In this document: piece after piece, positions 23,413 to 33,636 of the stretch
How positions within the stretch are numbered: position 1 is the stretch's first letter
Layout of the letters: the number at the start of each line of letters is the position of its first letter
NCBI RefSeq assembly: GCF_037392515.1
Contig: NC_090280.1
Location: 29,021,118-29,085,117, forward strand
Length of the DNA: 64,000 bases
Direction: 5' to 3'
Origin: Haliotis asinina
Taxonomy: Eukaryota; Mollusca; Gastropoda; Lepetellida; Haliotidae
Position numbers and translations under genes: made by a program
Notes under the pieces: model-generated
The model's database searches: none
Seen by the model: the letters and a program-made list of their open reading frames with translations, nothing else
What the model was told of the DNA's origin: nothing

Positions 23413-23865
23413 CGAGGGCTGGTCAAAAGGTTCTAAGCCTACATAACTTCTACAATGATGACACCAACCAATCTTAGGAGTGTTGTTGGACAGTGTTCTT
23501 CATCAGCTTTTCCAGTTAGTTTACTCAAAAAGATCAACTAGTGGAAAGCAACAAGTCCTTGAAGCATACTAGGGTACACATACGTTACAACAGATTTGAG
23601 CTCGTCATTACCGGCATAGCGGTTTCCATGGAAATGTTCCTTCAGTTTTGGAAACAGGTGAAATAGGGCCAGGTCAGGTAAACTTGGAGGATGAGGAAGC
23701 TCTTTGAAGCCACATAGATGTACTGCAGACTTTTCCAATTTAGAGATGTGAGACGAAGCAGTGTCATGTAAAATCAGAACTCCAGCCTTCACCATCTCTC
23801 ACGTTGTAAGATTAGTTGGTGTCACCAGTCTAGAGGTTATGTAGGCTTAGCTTGACCTGCCCGCG
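23413..23865 (-). mobile_element. mariner-like transposon relic (C-D spacer)
   Basis: The same element as at 3733-4189, with TA-flanked CGAGGGCTGGTC and GACCTGCCCGCG ends. Minus-strand 23538-23795 keeps LILHDTASSHISKLEKSAVH and LPHPPSLPDLALFHLFPKLK, a decayed transposase C-terminus. Confidence 0.75.
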
Positions 23866-24184
23866 TAAACAGAGGAACACTGCTATGACCACTGTGTGGT
23901 GTTCCCTTTATTGTTTGTTTCATGCTGTTTGTTTGTTTCGTTGTAGCATTGACATGCTGGAACCAAGTCAGTGAGTTTGACCATCCGATCCCGTTAGTCG
24001 CCTCTTACGACAAGCATAGTCGCATTTTACGGCAAGCATGGGTTCCTGAAGGCCTTATTCTACCCTGGACCTTGACGGGTCCCCGTTTCTAGGAGGGTAC
24101 TGAATAGAGAAATTGCAGACCCTTTTCTTTTTATGTTTCTATTTGAACAAGAAAGTTTTAAACACATGCTAATGAACTTACATA

Positions 24185-25700
24185 TACTGAACATCATTGA
24201 AAACGCACCACCTGTAAATTTTGAAATAAGGCAATAGAATGTTTTGGAAATGGAAAATTAATGGTGGGAATTTTGATAATAACACACTAGATCGTAAATA
24301 ACACTCTACAGTAAAAAACGGATCGTTCGAACACATCATCGAACACATCACATGAAAACAACAAAATTTATGCACATCACACACGAAGGGCACAAATTGC
24401 ATGCAGAAAGCATGCTGTTCAGGGGTATAAATGACCTTCGGCACAAAACCGTTCTCATTTTCGCAGTACTTTCGTAAGTAAAGTTTTTTCGCCATGCCAA
24501 GATTGTCACCAGAGGAACGAGAACAGGCCTTGGGTATGTTGCAGGTCGGCGCTTCAAGCAGAAACATTGCACGACGATTTGGGTGTCATCATTCGACCAT
24601 TCTGAGGCTTGCTAACAGATACCAACAAACAGGATCCAGCAGGGACCGGCAACGCCCAGGTCAGGCACGTGTTACCACCCCTCGTCAAGATCGAGACATT
24701 GTACGGCGCCATATTCGGGATCGAACCTTGCCCGCTGCCAGAACCGCCAACGCTGTCCAGGGTCGACGTGGTTTGATCAGCGCTTCCACCGTCCGACGCC
24801 GTCTCCGTGCGGCAGGGTTACGTTGTCGACGCCCTTACGTTGGACCCATCCTGACTGACAGGCATCGCCGTGAACGCCGACAATGGGCTGAACAGCATCG
24901 TGTGTGGTTGTTACGACGTTGGCATGGTGTGGTGTTCTCCGACGAGTCGCGTTTTCACTTGCGAAATGCTGACGGGCGTCTACGGGTATGGCGTTGACGG
25001 GGTGAACGTTATCATCAGGATCGTGTTGTGCAAACCGATCGGTGGGGTGGAGGCAGCATTATGGTGTGGGGAGGGATAAGTTATCACCACAGAACCGCTC
25101 TGATTGTTTGTCGTGGCAGAGTGAATGCCGTTTACCACCGTGACAACATTCTTCAGAACAACGTCGTTCCCTTCTTTCACCAGCATCAAGATCTGCACAC
25201 ATTTCAACATGACAATGCACGAGCCCACACTGCACGTGTTTCGATACAGTATCTGGCTAACAACAACATTCCTCTACTTCATTGGCCTGCATTGTCACCA
25301 GATTTGTCACCCATCGAACACTTGTGGGATTACATCGGCTAACGCCTCGCACGTCGTCCGCAGATCAACAACCTTGGGGAACTCGACAATGCCTTGCAGC
25401 AAGAGTGGAATGCAGTGCCTCAGGACTTTATTCAGAGACTTATCCATTCAATGAGGAGACGTTGCACAGCTTGTGTTGCTGCTAACGGGGGTGATACACG
25501 CTACTGACTCTCCATTTTGACCCCATCTTTATTTCATTGTCAGCTGCATTAAATCTTCACTGTTTTGCTTGATTGTTTTTTGCTTCTTTTCTTTATCAAA
25601 CATTGGTCTACACAAATATGTAAAATTTACATAGATTGCTCACTTCCGCTCTTAGAAATCCACAATTTTAGGGGTGGTGCGTTTTCAATGATGTTCAGTA
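24185..25700 (+). mobile_element. Tc1-like DNA transposon, near full length
   Basis: 1516 bp, with terminal inverted repeats (TACTGAACATCATTGAAAAC and its complement at the right end, at least 28 bp) and flanking TA at 24183-24184 and 25701-25702. The A-B spacer (near 4519) and the F-E spacer (near 39749) carry the undisturbed target ACTTACATAGTTAAAA. The insertion is thus younger than the module duplication and unique to this copy. It holds one long transposase frame. Confidence 0.9.
24494..25507 (+). pseudogene. Tc1-type transposase (DD34E), two in-frame stops
   Basis: One continuous frame of 337 codons from ATG 24494 to TGA 25505-25507, the normal length for Tc1 transposases. The N-terminal paired-like HTH region is MPRLSPEEREQALGMLQVGA and on. 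The catalytic residues lie in VVFSDESRFHL, QHDNARAHTA and LSPIEHLWD; 34 residues separate the second Asp from the Glu. Two nonsense codons interrupt it: TGA at 24995-24997 (after RVWR) and TAA at about 25340-25342 (after DYIG). Both fit single C-to-T changes (CGA, CAA). No frameshift is visible, so inactivation is recent. Confidence 0.85.
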
Positions 25701-26027
25701 TAGTTAAAATAGGGACCAGTAAAAACTTACCGAACGTCACACTTTATTGAAGTGGCAGGTGAGCTACCTTGCCACTTGAAGTGGCCATGCTTGTGAAAGC
25801 TTAAACTCTATACATAATGTGAATGGTTCAACCAACCAACAATTTACTCTATCTATACTTCAAGTTTCTATCTCAACAATGGGAGTACCCAAACTGGGTA
25901 ACGTGCAGATAACGCTTCATAAACACTTTGCATTGCCATCCATTCATGTCTACCTCACAGTTACACACATATATAGGCATGTCTGTGTGTGTTAAACATA
26001 TGCTACTTCACACAGATTAAAATTTCA

Positions 26028-26035
26028 TTATATAG
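26028..26035 (+). promoter_or_regulatory. TATA box of copy D
   Basis: TTATATAG, 36 nt before the ATG at 26071; copy E has TTATATAA at the equivalent place. The spacing fits a very short 5' UTR. Confidence 0.5.
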
Positions 26036-26070
26036 CCAACCCATCTAATCTGACTTACAGTCAGACAAGA

Positions 26071-26298
26071 ATGTTGCTTATCACGCTTGTGTCCACATTG
26101 CTGTTCTGCCAGGGACTCTCGGACACCACAGTCACCATCTACAACGAGTGGCTATCCCAGGGTGGACGGGTCCATTATGAAGCTGATCGTTGGAATAAAC
26201 ATAACGGGCTGACAGAATCCAATCTGATTTCAAAGTGTAAAGCTATTGGAACTGCGAGTGGGCGCTGGATTAACAGAGACATCGACCTGTTCAGAAAC
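26071..26298 (+). CDS. copy D exon 1: signal peptide and N-terminus
   Basis: 76 codons, from ATG to donor AAC|GTATGT. It encodes MLLITLVSTLLFCQGLS, a hydrophobic signal peptide, then DTTVTIYNEWLSQGGRVHYE and ASGRWINRDIDLFRN. The ATG matches that of copies B and E; the upstream ATG seen only in B is absent here. Residues differ from B and E at a few places (LTES for LTQS). Confidence 0.85.
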
Positions 26299-29200
26299 GT
26301 ATGTATCGCTTTTGTGTCAGGTAGTCAGGTAATCGTCTGTAATTTTACGTTAAGTATTTCTTAGCATGTATATTTTTTATAAAGATCCTTTGACGCAGTG
26401 ATGGTTTTACACCGCTTTTAGGAATAATGCAGCAATATCATGGTGTGTGCCATACACATTGTGCTCACAAATGGAATCGGACCCGGGCCTTTATGTGACG
26501 AGCGGAAAAAGTACAGGGATGTATGTGTTGTTTTTGTGAAACAGAAGCGTCTTTTGGATACGAATTTAGACTTATATTTGTGTAAGTGGTTTTCTTTTGA
26601 ATTATTGATCCAACTCCTTTGCTCTATGTTTTAACTGAACTACATGAAACAAACTGCATTTATTTCGACGTTAGTGGTAACATGACTTCGATATAACCGC
26701 AGTTTATTGTTATTGGGTTTTAACTTACAGTGTTTCTTATGTATTGCAATTAGCATTCTAGCCACTAACGTCCTCGCCGGCTAATGTGTTAGAGTGACAA
26801 CGCTGATCCAGTCCTGTTGACTCACCATATCCTTCAATAATTATGTAGTGGAGATGTCTAAATTTCATGCATCCTTGATACAAATGGTGTACAACTGACG
26901 TTCATTTGCGACAGGTGTCTCTGATTCAATTCCTTAGTTTCTCATGTATGCCTTCCCGGTTTTTATCCTGTGGATATAACGCAGGAGATGCAGGCATCGC
27001 CTCGTCCACCCGTCCATAATCAAGATCACCTGTCCAGATCATGTTATACTGATCTTACCTCACTCATAAATGTTGCTTTCTGATTGGCTAAGCGACCTTT
27101 GATTACTTTCAATGTACTTCTCTTACAAGCGAGTAACATTTCAATGTATCCCGCTTGGAAAGCCAAACTCCCTGGTAATAGGTATGAGTGGCAGTAAGTC
27201 TGTATCTCAAATATAACGACTCAAGTATCATGTACGGAAATTACCAATATTTAGTGATATTTAGTTTGAGACAGATACATTCTTCACCCCTCGGGGCCAG
27301 AGGGTTGATGTTCCCTTGATGTTTATGTGTAAATATTAGCAGGACATCATGTGTGTGTGTGTGTCCTAAAACAATTTTGACTTTGTGCATTCAATCCACC
27401 CCTCTCTGCAGAGACAAACTGGCGTCAAAGTCAGTAGTTTGCATGATTACCATTGGCAGCATTGGTAGTCTGCTCGGTACAAACTAGATAGGTAGATTAA
27501 GTTGCTTTTGAGGGATTCTTACCCATTTTGGCTGCAATGTGACGGTCAGTTGTCGAAGTGTCTGAGGGGGGTTCTGATGTTGACGGCGATCAAGCTCATA
27601 TTGTCAGTTCAGATCTGGTGTTTGGGAAGGACATGAAAGACCCTGAGGCAAGAACGGATGTAGGCGGATGTATGTAAAGTAGCGTTGTCATGCCGGAACA
27701 ACTCTCTCTGTTGGTCCATAATTGATGGCATGTTCCAGTTCCGGTCTCTGTGCCTGATGGAATTCTCTTAAATCAGGATCGAGAACTGTACTTCCCCACT
27801 GAAACCCCACTTCCTGCAATCGATTTCTGAGGGTTCTTCCCGAAGTAGGAATCAGTCTGCACGGCTGTGGCAAGACGTTGACGTAAGGTCTTACGGTTCT
27901 TCGTTTAAACAGTCGTTTCTCGGGCGATCTCGTGCGATCTTGTGCGAAATGATCCCAAAAGCAAAATATGGTGCTCTGATAACGGTGAAATATCGGGAAA
28001 CCGCACTATGCTACTCCCCAGCCTAAAGGTCGGACATGGTGATGTTTCGTGACATAATGATTTCTGGGCAAAAACGATTGACAAAACTATACACAACGTT
28101 TGTATTTTTAAAGTGATCATTGCATCAAAATTTTCGACATTCATGCACGTGTAGTTTGCTTTCGTGTTTCCTTGGTGGCGTTTCTGCAAATATTGCTCCA
28201 AACGTTTCTAAACCAAATGTAAAGGTTACAAAACTGGCAATGAGGCTGTTTACGATCACACAAAAATGACATTTTGGAAAGAGATAGTATACTTGTATTA
28301 TTCCTTTGCTGGTGCTACACCAATGCAGTTCCTCTTCTTCTTCTTATCTTCTTTTCTATTTTCAAGAGTGTAACTGTCCAATTATTTATTCTTTAAAAAT
28401 TGTGATGGCGGGAGAATTTGTCATCTGTTGCTCATCCAATTCTTTCAAGTTGACTCACCTTTGTACATGTTTTGGATCGGTGCCACCAGTAGTACAGGAC
28501 TCACTCACCTTTTCGAGAATGCATTTGTGTCCTCTAAATTATAGGTTCTGGAAGTAAAGTTCCTGGACATGCTCGTACATGCTCCCAGCTGTTAATGTGT
28601 GTGTTGTGTGTTTAATAATATTGATTTCAAGCTCAAACTGATTTCCAAAGTTTATGGCTTGGCTTTCAGTGGCCCCAGAGCCCAAGTCACCATGGTTACC
28701 CAGATCCAAACTACCTCCAAGACAACTCCAAACAGACGAAAGCATGGAAGACCTGGATGGAACAGGTGCATGGCTATGGAAGTCAAGTCGACAATATGGT
28801 CTGGGAAACGAAAAGTAATTAAACATTCTCTTTTGAAAATGGTAAACCTTCCCCAAGCTCCCTAACCGTTTTGATATCGCGATGTCCTCCTATATGATAA
28901 TGATGTGTAGGGGCAAAGAGGTTAAGCTGTAAAGGACACCATCATTTTGTTTAAGATGATGTCAGTCGAACTATAACGACATGAGAAATTTCTCTGTAGG
29001 CCCTGTTCTGCTTTAAAATAGAATTGTTTCTTAAAAATGTAATTATGAAACTTCTAAATTGATAAACGGTAGTTTATGATTTGTTGTAAAAGTTTGTAAC
29101 TGAGATTGTCAGTGGTTGTATTCTCAAATGGGGTGAAATGATTGTAAACTTATTGTCCACCAGAGAGGATAGCTAACTCCCCAAGAATTCAGAGCAGAGC

Positions 29201-31265
29201 CAGATCTATCACTATCTTCAGTCGTAGTATACATGTTATGTACAGACTAGGTTAAACTGCAATTACCTTCATCTAAATGTTAATCTAGTTTAAATCCACC
29301 CATGTTGCAAAACATGCCGCCATGGTCTTCAGTGTGGTGGTGACAATTTATAGCCATACCTGTCAACTCTCACGCATCCTGCGTGAGTCTCACGCATTTG
29401 AGCTAAAATCTGACGCACTGAAAATTTGACACCCCCAAAAATGTTTTCATGTATAAAAATTTAAACGAAGTAAATATACGACTCATGTCATGCGAATTGT
29501 CCGGAAATTAATATATCAAACTGGGTAATGCTCATTGCAGCTAAGTAGAGGCTATAAACCAGTTTTATGCGAGGAGTACCGTGCCAAGATGAGCGACCTA
29601 AACATACGTACCTAAAACCGGTTTCGGAAGAGGGGCGGGGGAAGGGGGCTTTGGAGACTGGATATTACAACAAAATCTATTTATTACGAATTGAAGACAC
29701 TTTCTCGACAGAATCGTGTAATTTCTGTCAGCGAAAATTTCACCTCGCTCATTCACGAAATGCTGTAACTTAATTTAATCGTGACCATTTTGTTTCTGTC
29801 TGCAACAGGTCAGTTCTGGCCCAGCTGGATAGATAAGTCACACCATCAGGGTAAATTCCCCAACAACCTCGATGCAGTGGGAGAGTTTATGTCACTTATG
29901 GTTCAGAGCGCCAAGGACTACTCTAATGGACACATGCCTAGAATATTTGAGGTCATCAACGAACCTGAAGTAGAACACTATATTGATGAACAAACACTTT
30001 TGGATTTGCATAAAATAGTAGCTCAGAAATTGAAATCCAGGTTTGGAATGAAGGTTGGAGGACCAACGTACACTGGCTATACAATCGTCAATTCAGATAT
30101 TAACAACTTTAGCAAATGGCAAAGAACAGCTAGGTTTTTGGACATGTCTCTTGATCACTTGGACTTCTTCTCTTTCCATGCTTACAATTACATATATGTA
30201 TCAGGTGGGAGCCATAGATACAGTGGCATCAACGAAGCTCGTCTTGTTGGTGGTATTGATATGATTGAAAACTACTCTCATATGAAGAAAGGCAAGAACT
30301 TTCCGATCATTATCAGTGAGTTTGGAAGAGGTGGCGTACACGGGATAGACCAGTGGGCACCCAGTAGTTTGCTTGATTTTCAGACCATTTACCAACCAAA
30401 TGGCTTCATGTTTACATATCTGCACCTGAGGGAGTTCATTGACAGGGCTATAGTTTTCATTCTTGCAAATGAACAATACCCTGGTCACAACAGCCTCAAC
30501 TGGTCTTTGTTTACAAAAGATGGTCATCCGACACAAATGGTCAAATTCTTTCAGTTTTGGCATAATTTCTATTATGATCAGAAATTTCTCTCAGTTGGAA
30601 GTAAATTCGATGGACGTGAACGAGTAGTCTCTCCTTTAGCTCTGGCAAACCCAAACAACAAAGAGGTGGTAGTTCTACTTCACAACTATGGCACTGCCTG
30701 GCAAAATGTGAAGCTGGACTTCCATGGCGGATGGATCAACCCCACAACTGGAGAATCAACATGTGTCCAGTACCAAAATGGTAAGCCAGCAATGAACTCC
30801 AATGTCCACTTTGATACAAGCAAGAACCATGGAAATGTTGGCCTACCTGGAGAGTCAACATGTTTCTACAAGTTTAAAACCAACTACAACTTTGGAGGCG
30901 TCCGCACCAACACCGAGAACACCTACTATGGAAAGAACATGGTCATTCCCATAAGCAATGGGCATGCACAGACAACGATCCAGCTACCCAGCTCAGGCTA
31001 TCATACATCTCATCTTAGAGTGGGAGTTAGTCGTGCTAAAAACGCCAATGCGAAACCACTTAAAGTTGATTTCAATGGATACACTCTACGCTCCACCTAC
31101 ACGCTGTTTGACGCCGACAAGGTTGAAGCATCTACAAAATGGGAGGTGTGGGAGTACTGGGTTCCAACTGATCGCGTCAAATCGACTAACACCGTCAGCA
31201 TGACCTTTGCTGGAAATGGTGGTCATGTGACGTCTGTGGCGCTGGTTGTGGGGAAGCTTCAATAA
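26071..31265 (+). CDS. GH86-like glycoside hydrolase (agarase/porphyranase-like), type 1, copy D, intact
   Basis: Exons 26071-26298, 28670-28814 and 29809-31265 join to 1830 nt encoding 609 aa. All junctions are GT-AG and in phase (0, then 1). A signal peptide at residues 1-17 predicts secretion. A TIM-barrel-like part spans roughly residues 20-395, with probable acid/base Glu176 (EVINEPE) and nucleophile Glu295 (IISEFGRGG), FHAYN at 247-251 and the family-like INEAR and MIENYSH segments. Residues of about 400-609 are beta-rich, as in GH86 C-terminal domains. In this family the reaction is endo-hydrolysis of beta-1,4 links in agarose or porphyran; which substrate applies cannot be read from sequence. 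It lies behind broken copy C and before broken copy F. The GH86 assignment is by recalled motif pattern, without a search. What is certain is a clan GH-A-like NEP/SEFG pair. Confidence 0.85.
28670..28814 (+). CDS. copy D exon 2
   Basis: 145 nt, acceptor GCTTTCAG, WPQSPSHHGYPDPNYLQDNS through VHGYGSQVDNMVWETK, donor AAAA|GTAATT. The frame is set by the phase 0 junction from exon 1 and leaves one base for the Ser codon completed by exon 3. It is nearly identical to exon 2 of B and E (KAWKTWMEQ here, KAWKIWMEQ there). Confidence 0.85.
29809..31265 (+). CDS. copy D exon 3: catalytic exon
   Basis: 1457 nt, acceptor TCTGCAACAG, open to TAA at 31263-31265. It carries QFWPSWIDKSHHQGKFPN, the NEP acid/base motif, FHAYN, the SEFGRGG nucleophile motif and all of the beta-rich C-terminal part ending VALVVGKLQ. 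It has D-specific residues against B and E, for example EQYPGHNSLNWSLF and DFHGGWINP. Confidence 0.9.
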
Positions 31266-31266
31266 A
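31261..31266 (+). promoter_or_regulatory. AATAAA overlapping the stop codon (copy D)
   Basis: CAA-TAA-A of the C-terminus spells AATAAA, followed within 25-45 nt by a T-rich stretch (CAGTTTTTATTATTTGTTTG) suitable as a downstream element. Confidence 0.5.
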
Positions 31267-32496
31267 CGAAATCGTAGCCATTCAGTTTTTATTATTTGTT
31301 TGATGGTTTTAGTAGACAAGAAATACTAGTATGAGAAAATATTTGAACAGAAAAATTTCAATTTATGTACTTTCAAGAAACACCTACTATGGACACAAAA
31401 ATGCCAGTTCGTATGATTTGCTTGCCTTTATCGTTCAGCTGTACATTTATTATATGGTAGTGTTTCGTTTGAATTTAATACACCCGTGAAGATCCGGGTT
31501 AGAATATTGCTGAGTGCGGATACAATAATATTTTGGTCACGTTTCTGGCAAATTTTTATAAGATGACAGCATCTCCAAAGGCACTGGAAGTACAAAACTA
31601 AGTATAACAAAACATTTTTATCTGGTGACGGTGTATATATCAGGGTATATGATAAACAAGGATATGAGGATGTGTGATTAACAAACTTAGTTATTAAAAA
31701 AAATATCTAAAAAAAATTCTGAAAGTTAATTTACTAACGCTTCCGAACATAGCGCTACTACCTTATCGGTACTCGCATGTCTATACTGTTTACAAGTCAA
31801 CATGAGGACAGCGAATGCAATATTATCATAGGCACAATTTTCCCAAAGTAGTTGGCTGGCGACAATATATTGATCCCAGGAAATATCTACCCTGTCTCAG
31901 GAGACAGTTCATGATTACCTTTTTCATTATGAATATGATGTACAAACATGGCTAATTTAATACTATTATTTTCAAACTTACTTTTCACAAGTTCAACCAA
32001 CTTGGACATACTCAGTTGTTTTACTGCTTTTTTGTTATTTATTGACCTTTTTCATAATTTACAAATATGTAAGGTGAATTTAAAACATGTTTTAGGCAGG
32101 ACGTTACAGAAGACCAGCTCCTGCGTGATGATCATTACTTCCTGTTCAGCCTAGCAGAGGAAACATTTCTATCTTTATTTCTCTCAGCACTGCATAAGTT
32201 TTATATTGCCTTTGAATTTGCACTGAAAACTCTATTTCCGTTAGTATTTAGAGCAGAAAGGTGATGAACAGATCGAGCTTATATCCCAAAGAACCGGTAG
32301 GCTTAAAACCAGGGTACAACAAGAAGTAGGCCGGCACTAAAATACATGTGACCAGATCAGTAGAAACAAACACGCTAAACAGACGTGTATGCCACAAGAC
32401 AGATGAGATAATCCCGAAAGCAGCAGCCTTCAATCCTGATAAGAAAAACTTGAAATGTGCACTATCAACAGTTGTGTTGATGTTCTGTCTAATATC
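31266..32496. other. D-F spacer, first part
   Basis: AT-rich, with no gene recognised. From about 31899 it matches the spacer upstream of copy C (17447 on). It includes the second copy of the exon-like segment at 32100-32260 (DVTEDQLLRDDHYFLFSLAE, then a GT at 32261). The stretch 31266-31890 is unlike the flanks of B and E. Confidence 0.55.
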
Positions 32497-33122
32497 GGCG
32501 TTCTCGTCCGCCTTTGTGCCTCGGCACCAGTTTCCTTTTTGCCATAGAGGTGCACAGAAGACGGTGACGAGTTCACTTCTTTGGTTGACTGTTTGAGTAC
32601 GAAAACGAGGTAAATGTACCCAGCTGGTAGTATTCACAGTAAAGACAGTTAAAGTTTGACATAGAAACATGTCGACGAAGGACGGTAAACCAAACAAAAT
32701 GTCCACATACAGAATTTTAAAACTGGGATTTATCTCTACAAATCGATTTCTGTTCAAACAATACGATACAATATGGTCTCGCCAGAAACTGAAGGTAGAT
32801 CACCATATTGGCGTTTCCGTCCGCCTTTATGCCTCGGCAACAGTTTCATCTTTTACATAGAGGTACATAGAACACGGTGACGATTTCACCTCTTTGGTTG
32901 ACTGAGTTTAATTGTACCCACTTGGTAGTATTGTAGCCATACCATGACGAAGGCACGGTAAAGACACTTAAAGTTTGACAAATGCCGACGAAGGACAGTA
33001 AACCGAACAAAATGTCAACATACAGAAACAAAAACTGGGATTTATCTCTACAAATCGATTTCTGTTCAAACAATATGATACAATATGGTCTCGCCAGAAA
33101 CTACAGGTAGATCACCATACAC
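32497..33122. repeat. tandem duplication, unit about 313 bp
   Basis: Units 32497-32809 and 32810-33122 both begin GGCGTT and run through TCCGCCTTT, GACGAAGGAC, AACTGGGATTTATCTCTACA and GCCAGAAACT, ending near GTAGATCACCATA. The C-side spacer (from about 18063) has a single copy. Parts resemble the 3' UTR of the I/Nimb-like LINE (compare 52040-52200) in minus-strand LINE orientation. Confidence 0.7.
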
Positions 33123-33636
33123 CAGTGACCATGGGGAATTACAATACCATGCTACCTCCATGGGTCCTAGATGGATTTGGTCGTTTATACATGTGTAGAT
33201 GTCGTGTATTGTTCAAACAATTCCCATGCTGATTGCTGTCTTTGTTGATTGGGATTTACATACTGGCTCAAAGGGTGATTATCTCTCTGCAGATTTAAAA
33301 CCATCTGTAATTTAATTCTAATCCTTCAATAACCGCATGGACTTGCATGCATAAACACATCTGGATGGCGGGACGTTCCTCGCTGATGTCATGATTTTCT
33401 ACTGAATGATGGCCACATTGAAAAACTGCAATTTGACATTCACATGCACATTGGTTTGTCAGCTCTGACTAATGGGTTATCAACATATTCCAGACTAACT
33501 GTATCCAATGTATTTCACCTTGACAAAATAGACACAAGATAAAACTTCACCCGGTTATATTCCATGTGTTCACTACACATACAGATTACTAGCCACTATA
33601 GCAGCACCATACTCTTATCCTGCACATTCTGTCACC

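Noticed and set aside
27688-27873. Minus-strand frame in intron 1 of D with TLRNRLQEVGFQWG, like a Tc1 helix-turn-helix
   Set aside because: Only a short stretch resembles a transposase; no inverted repeats or TA flanks were found, so the call is too weak to list.
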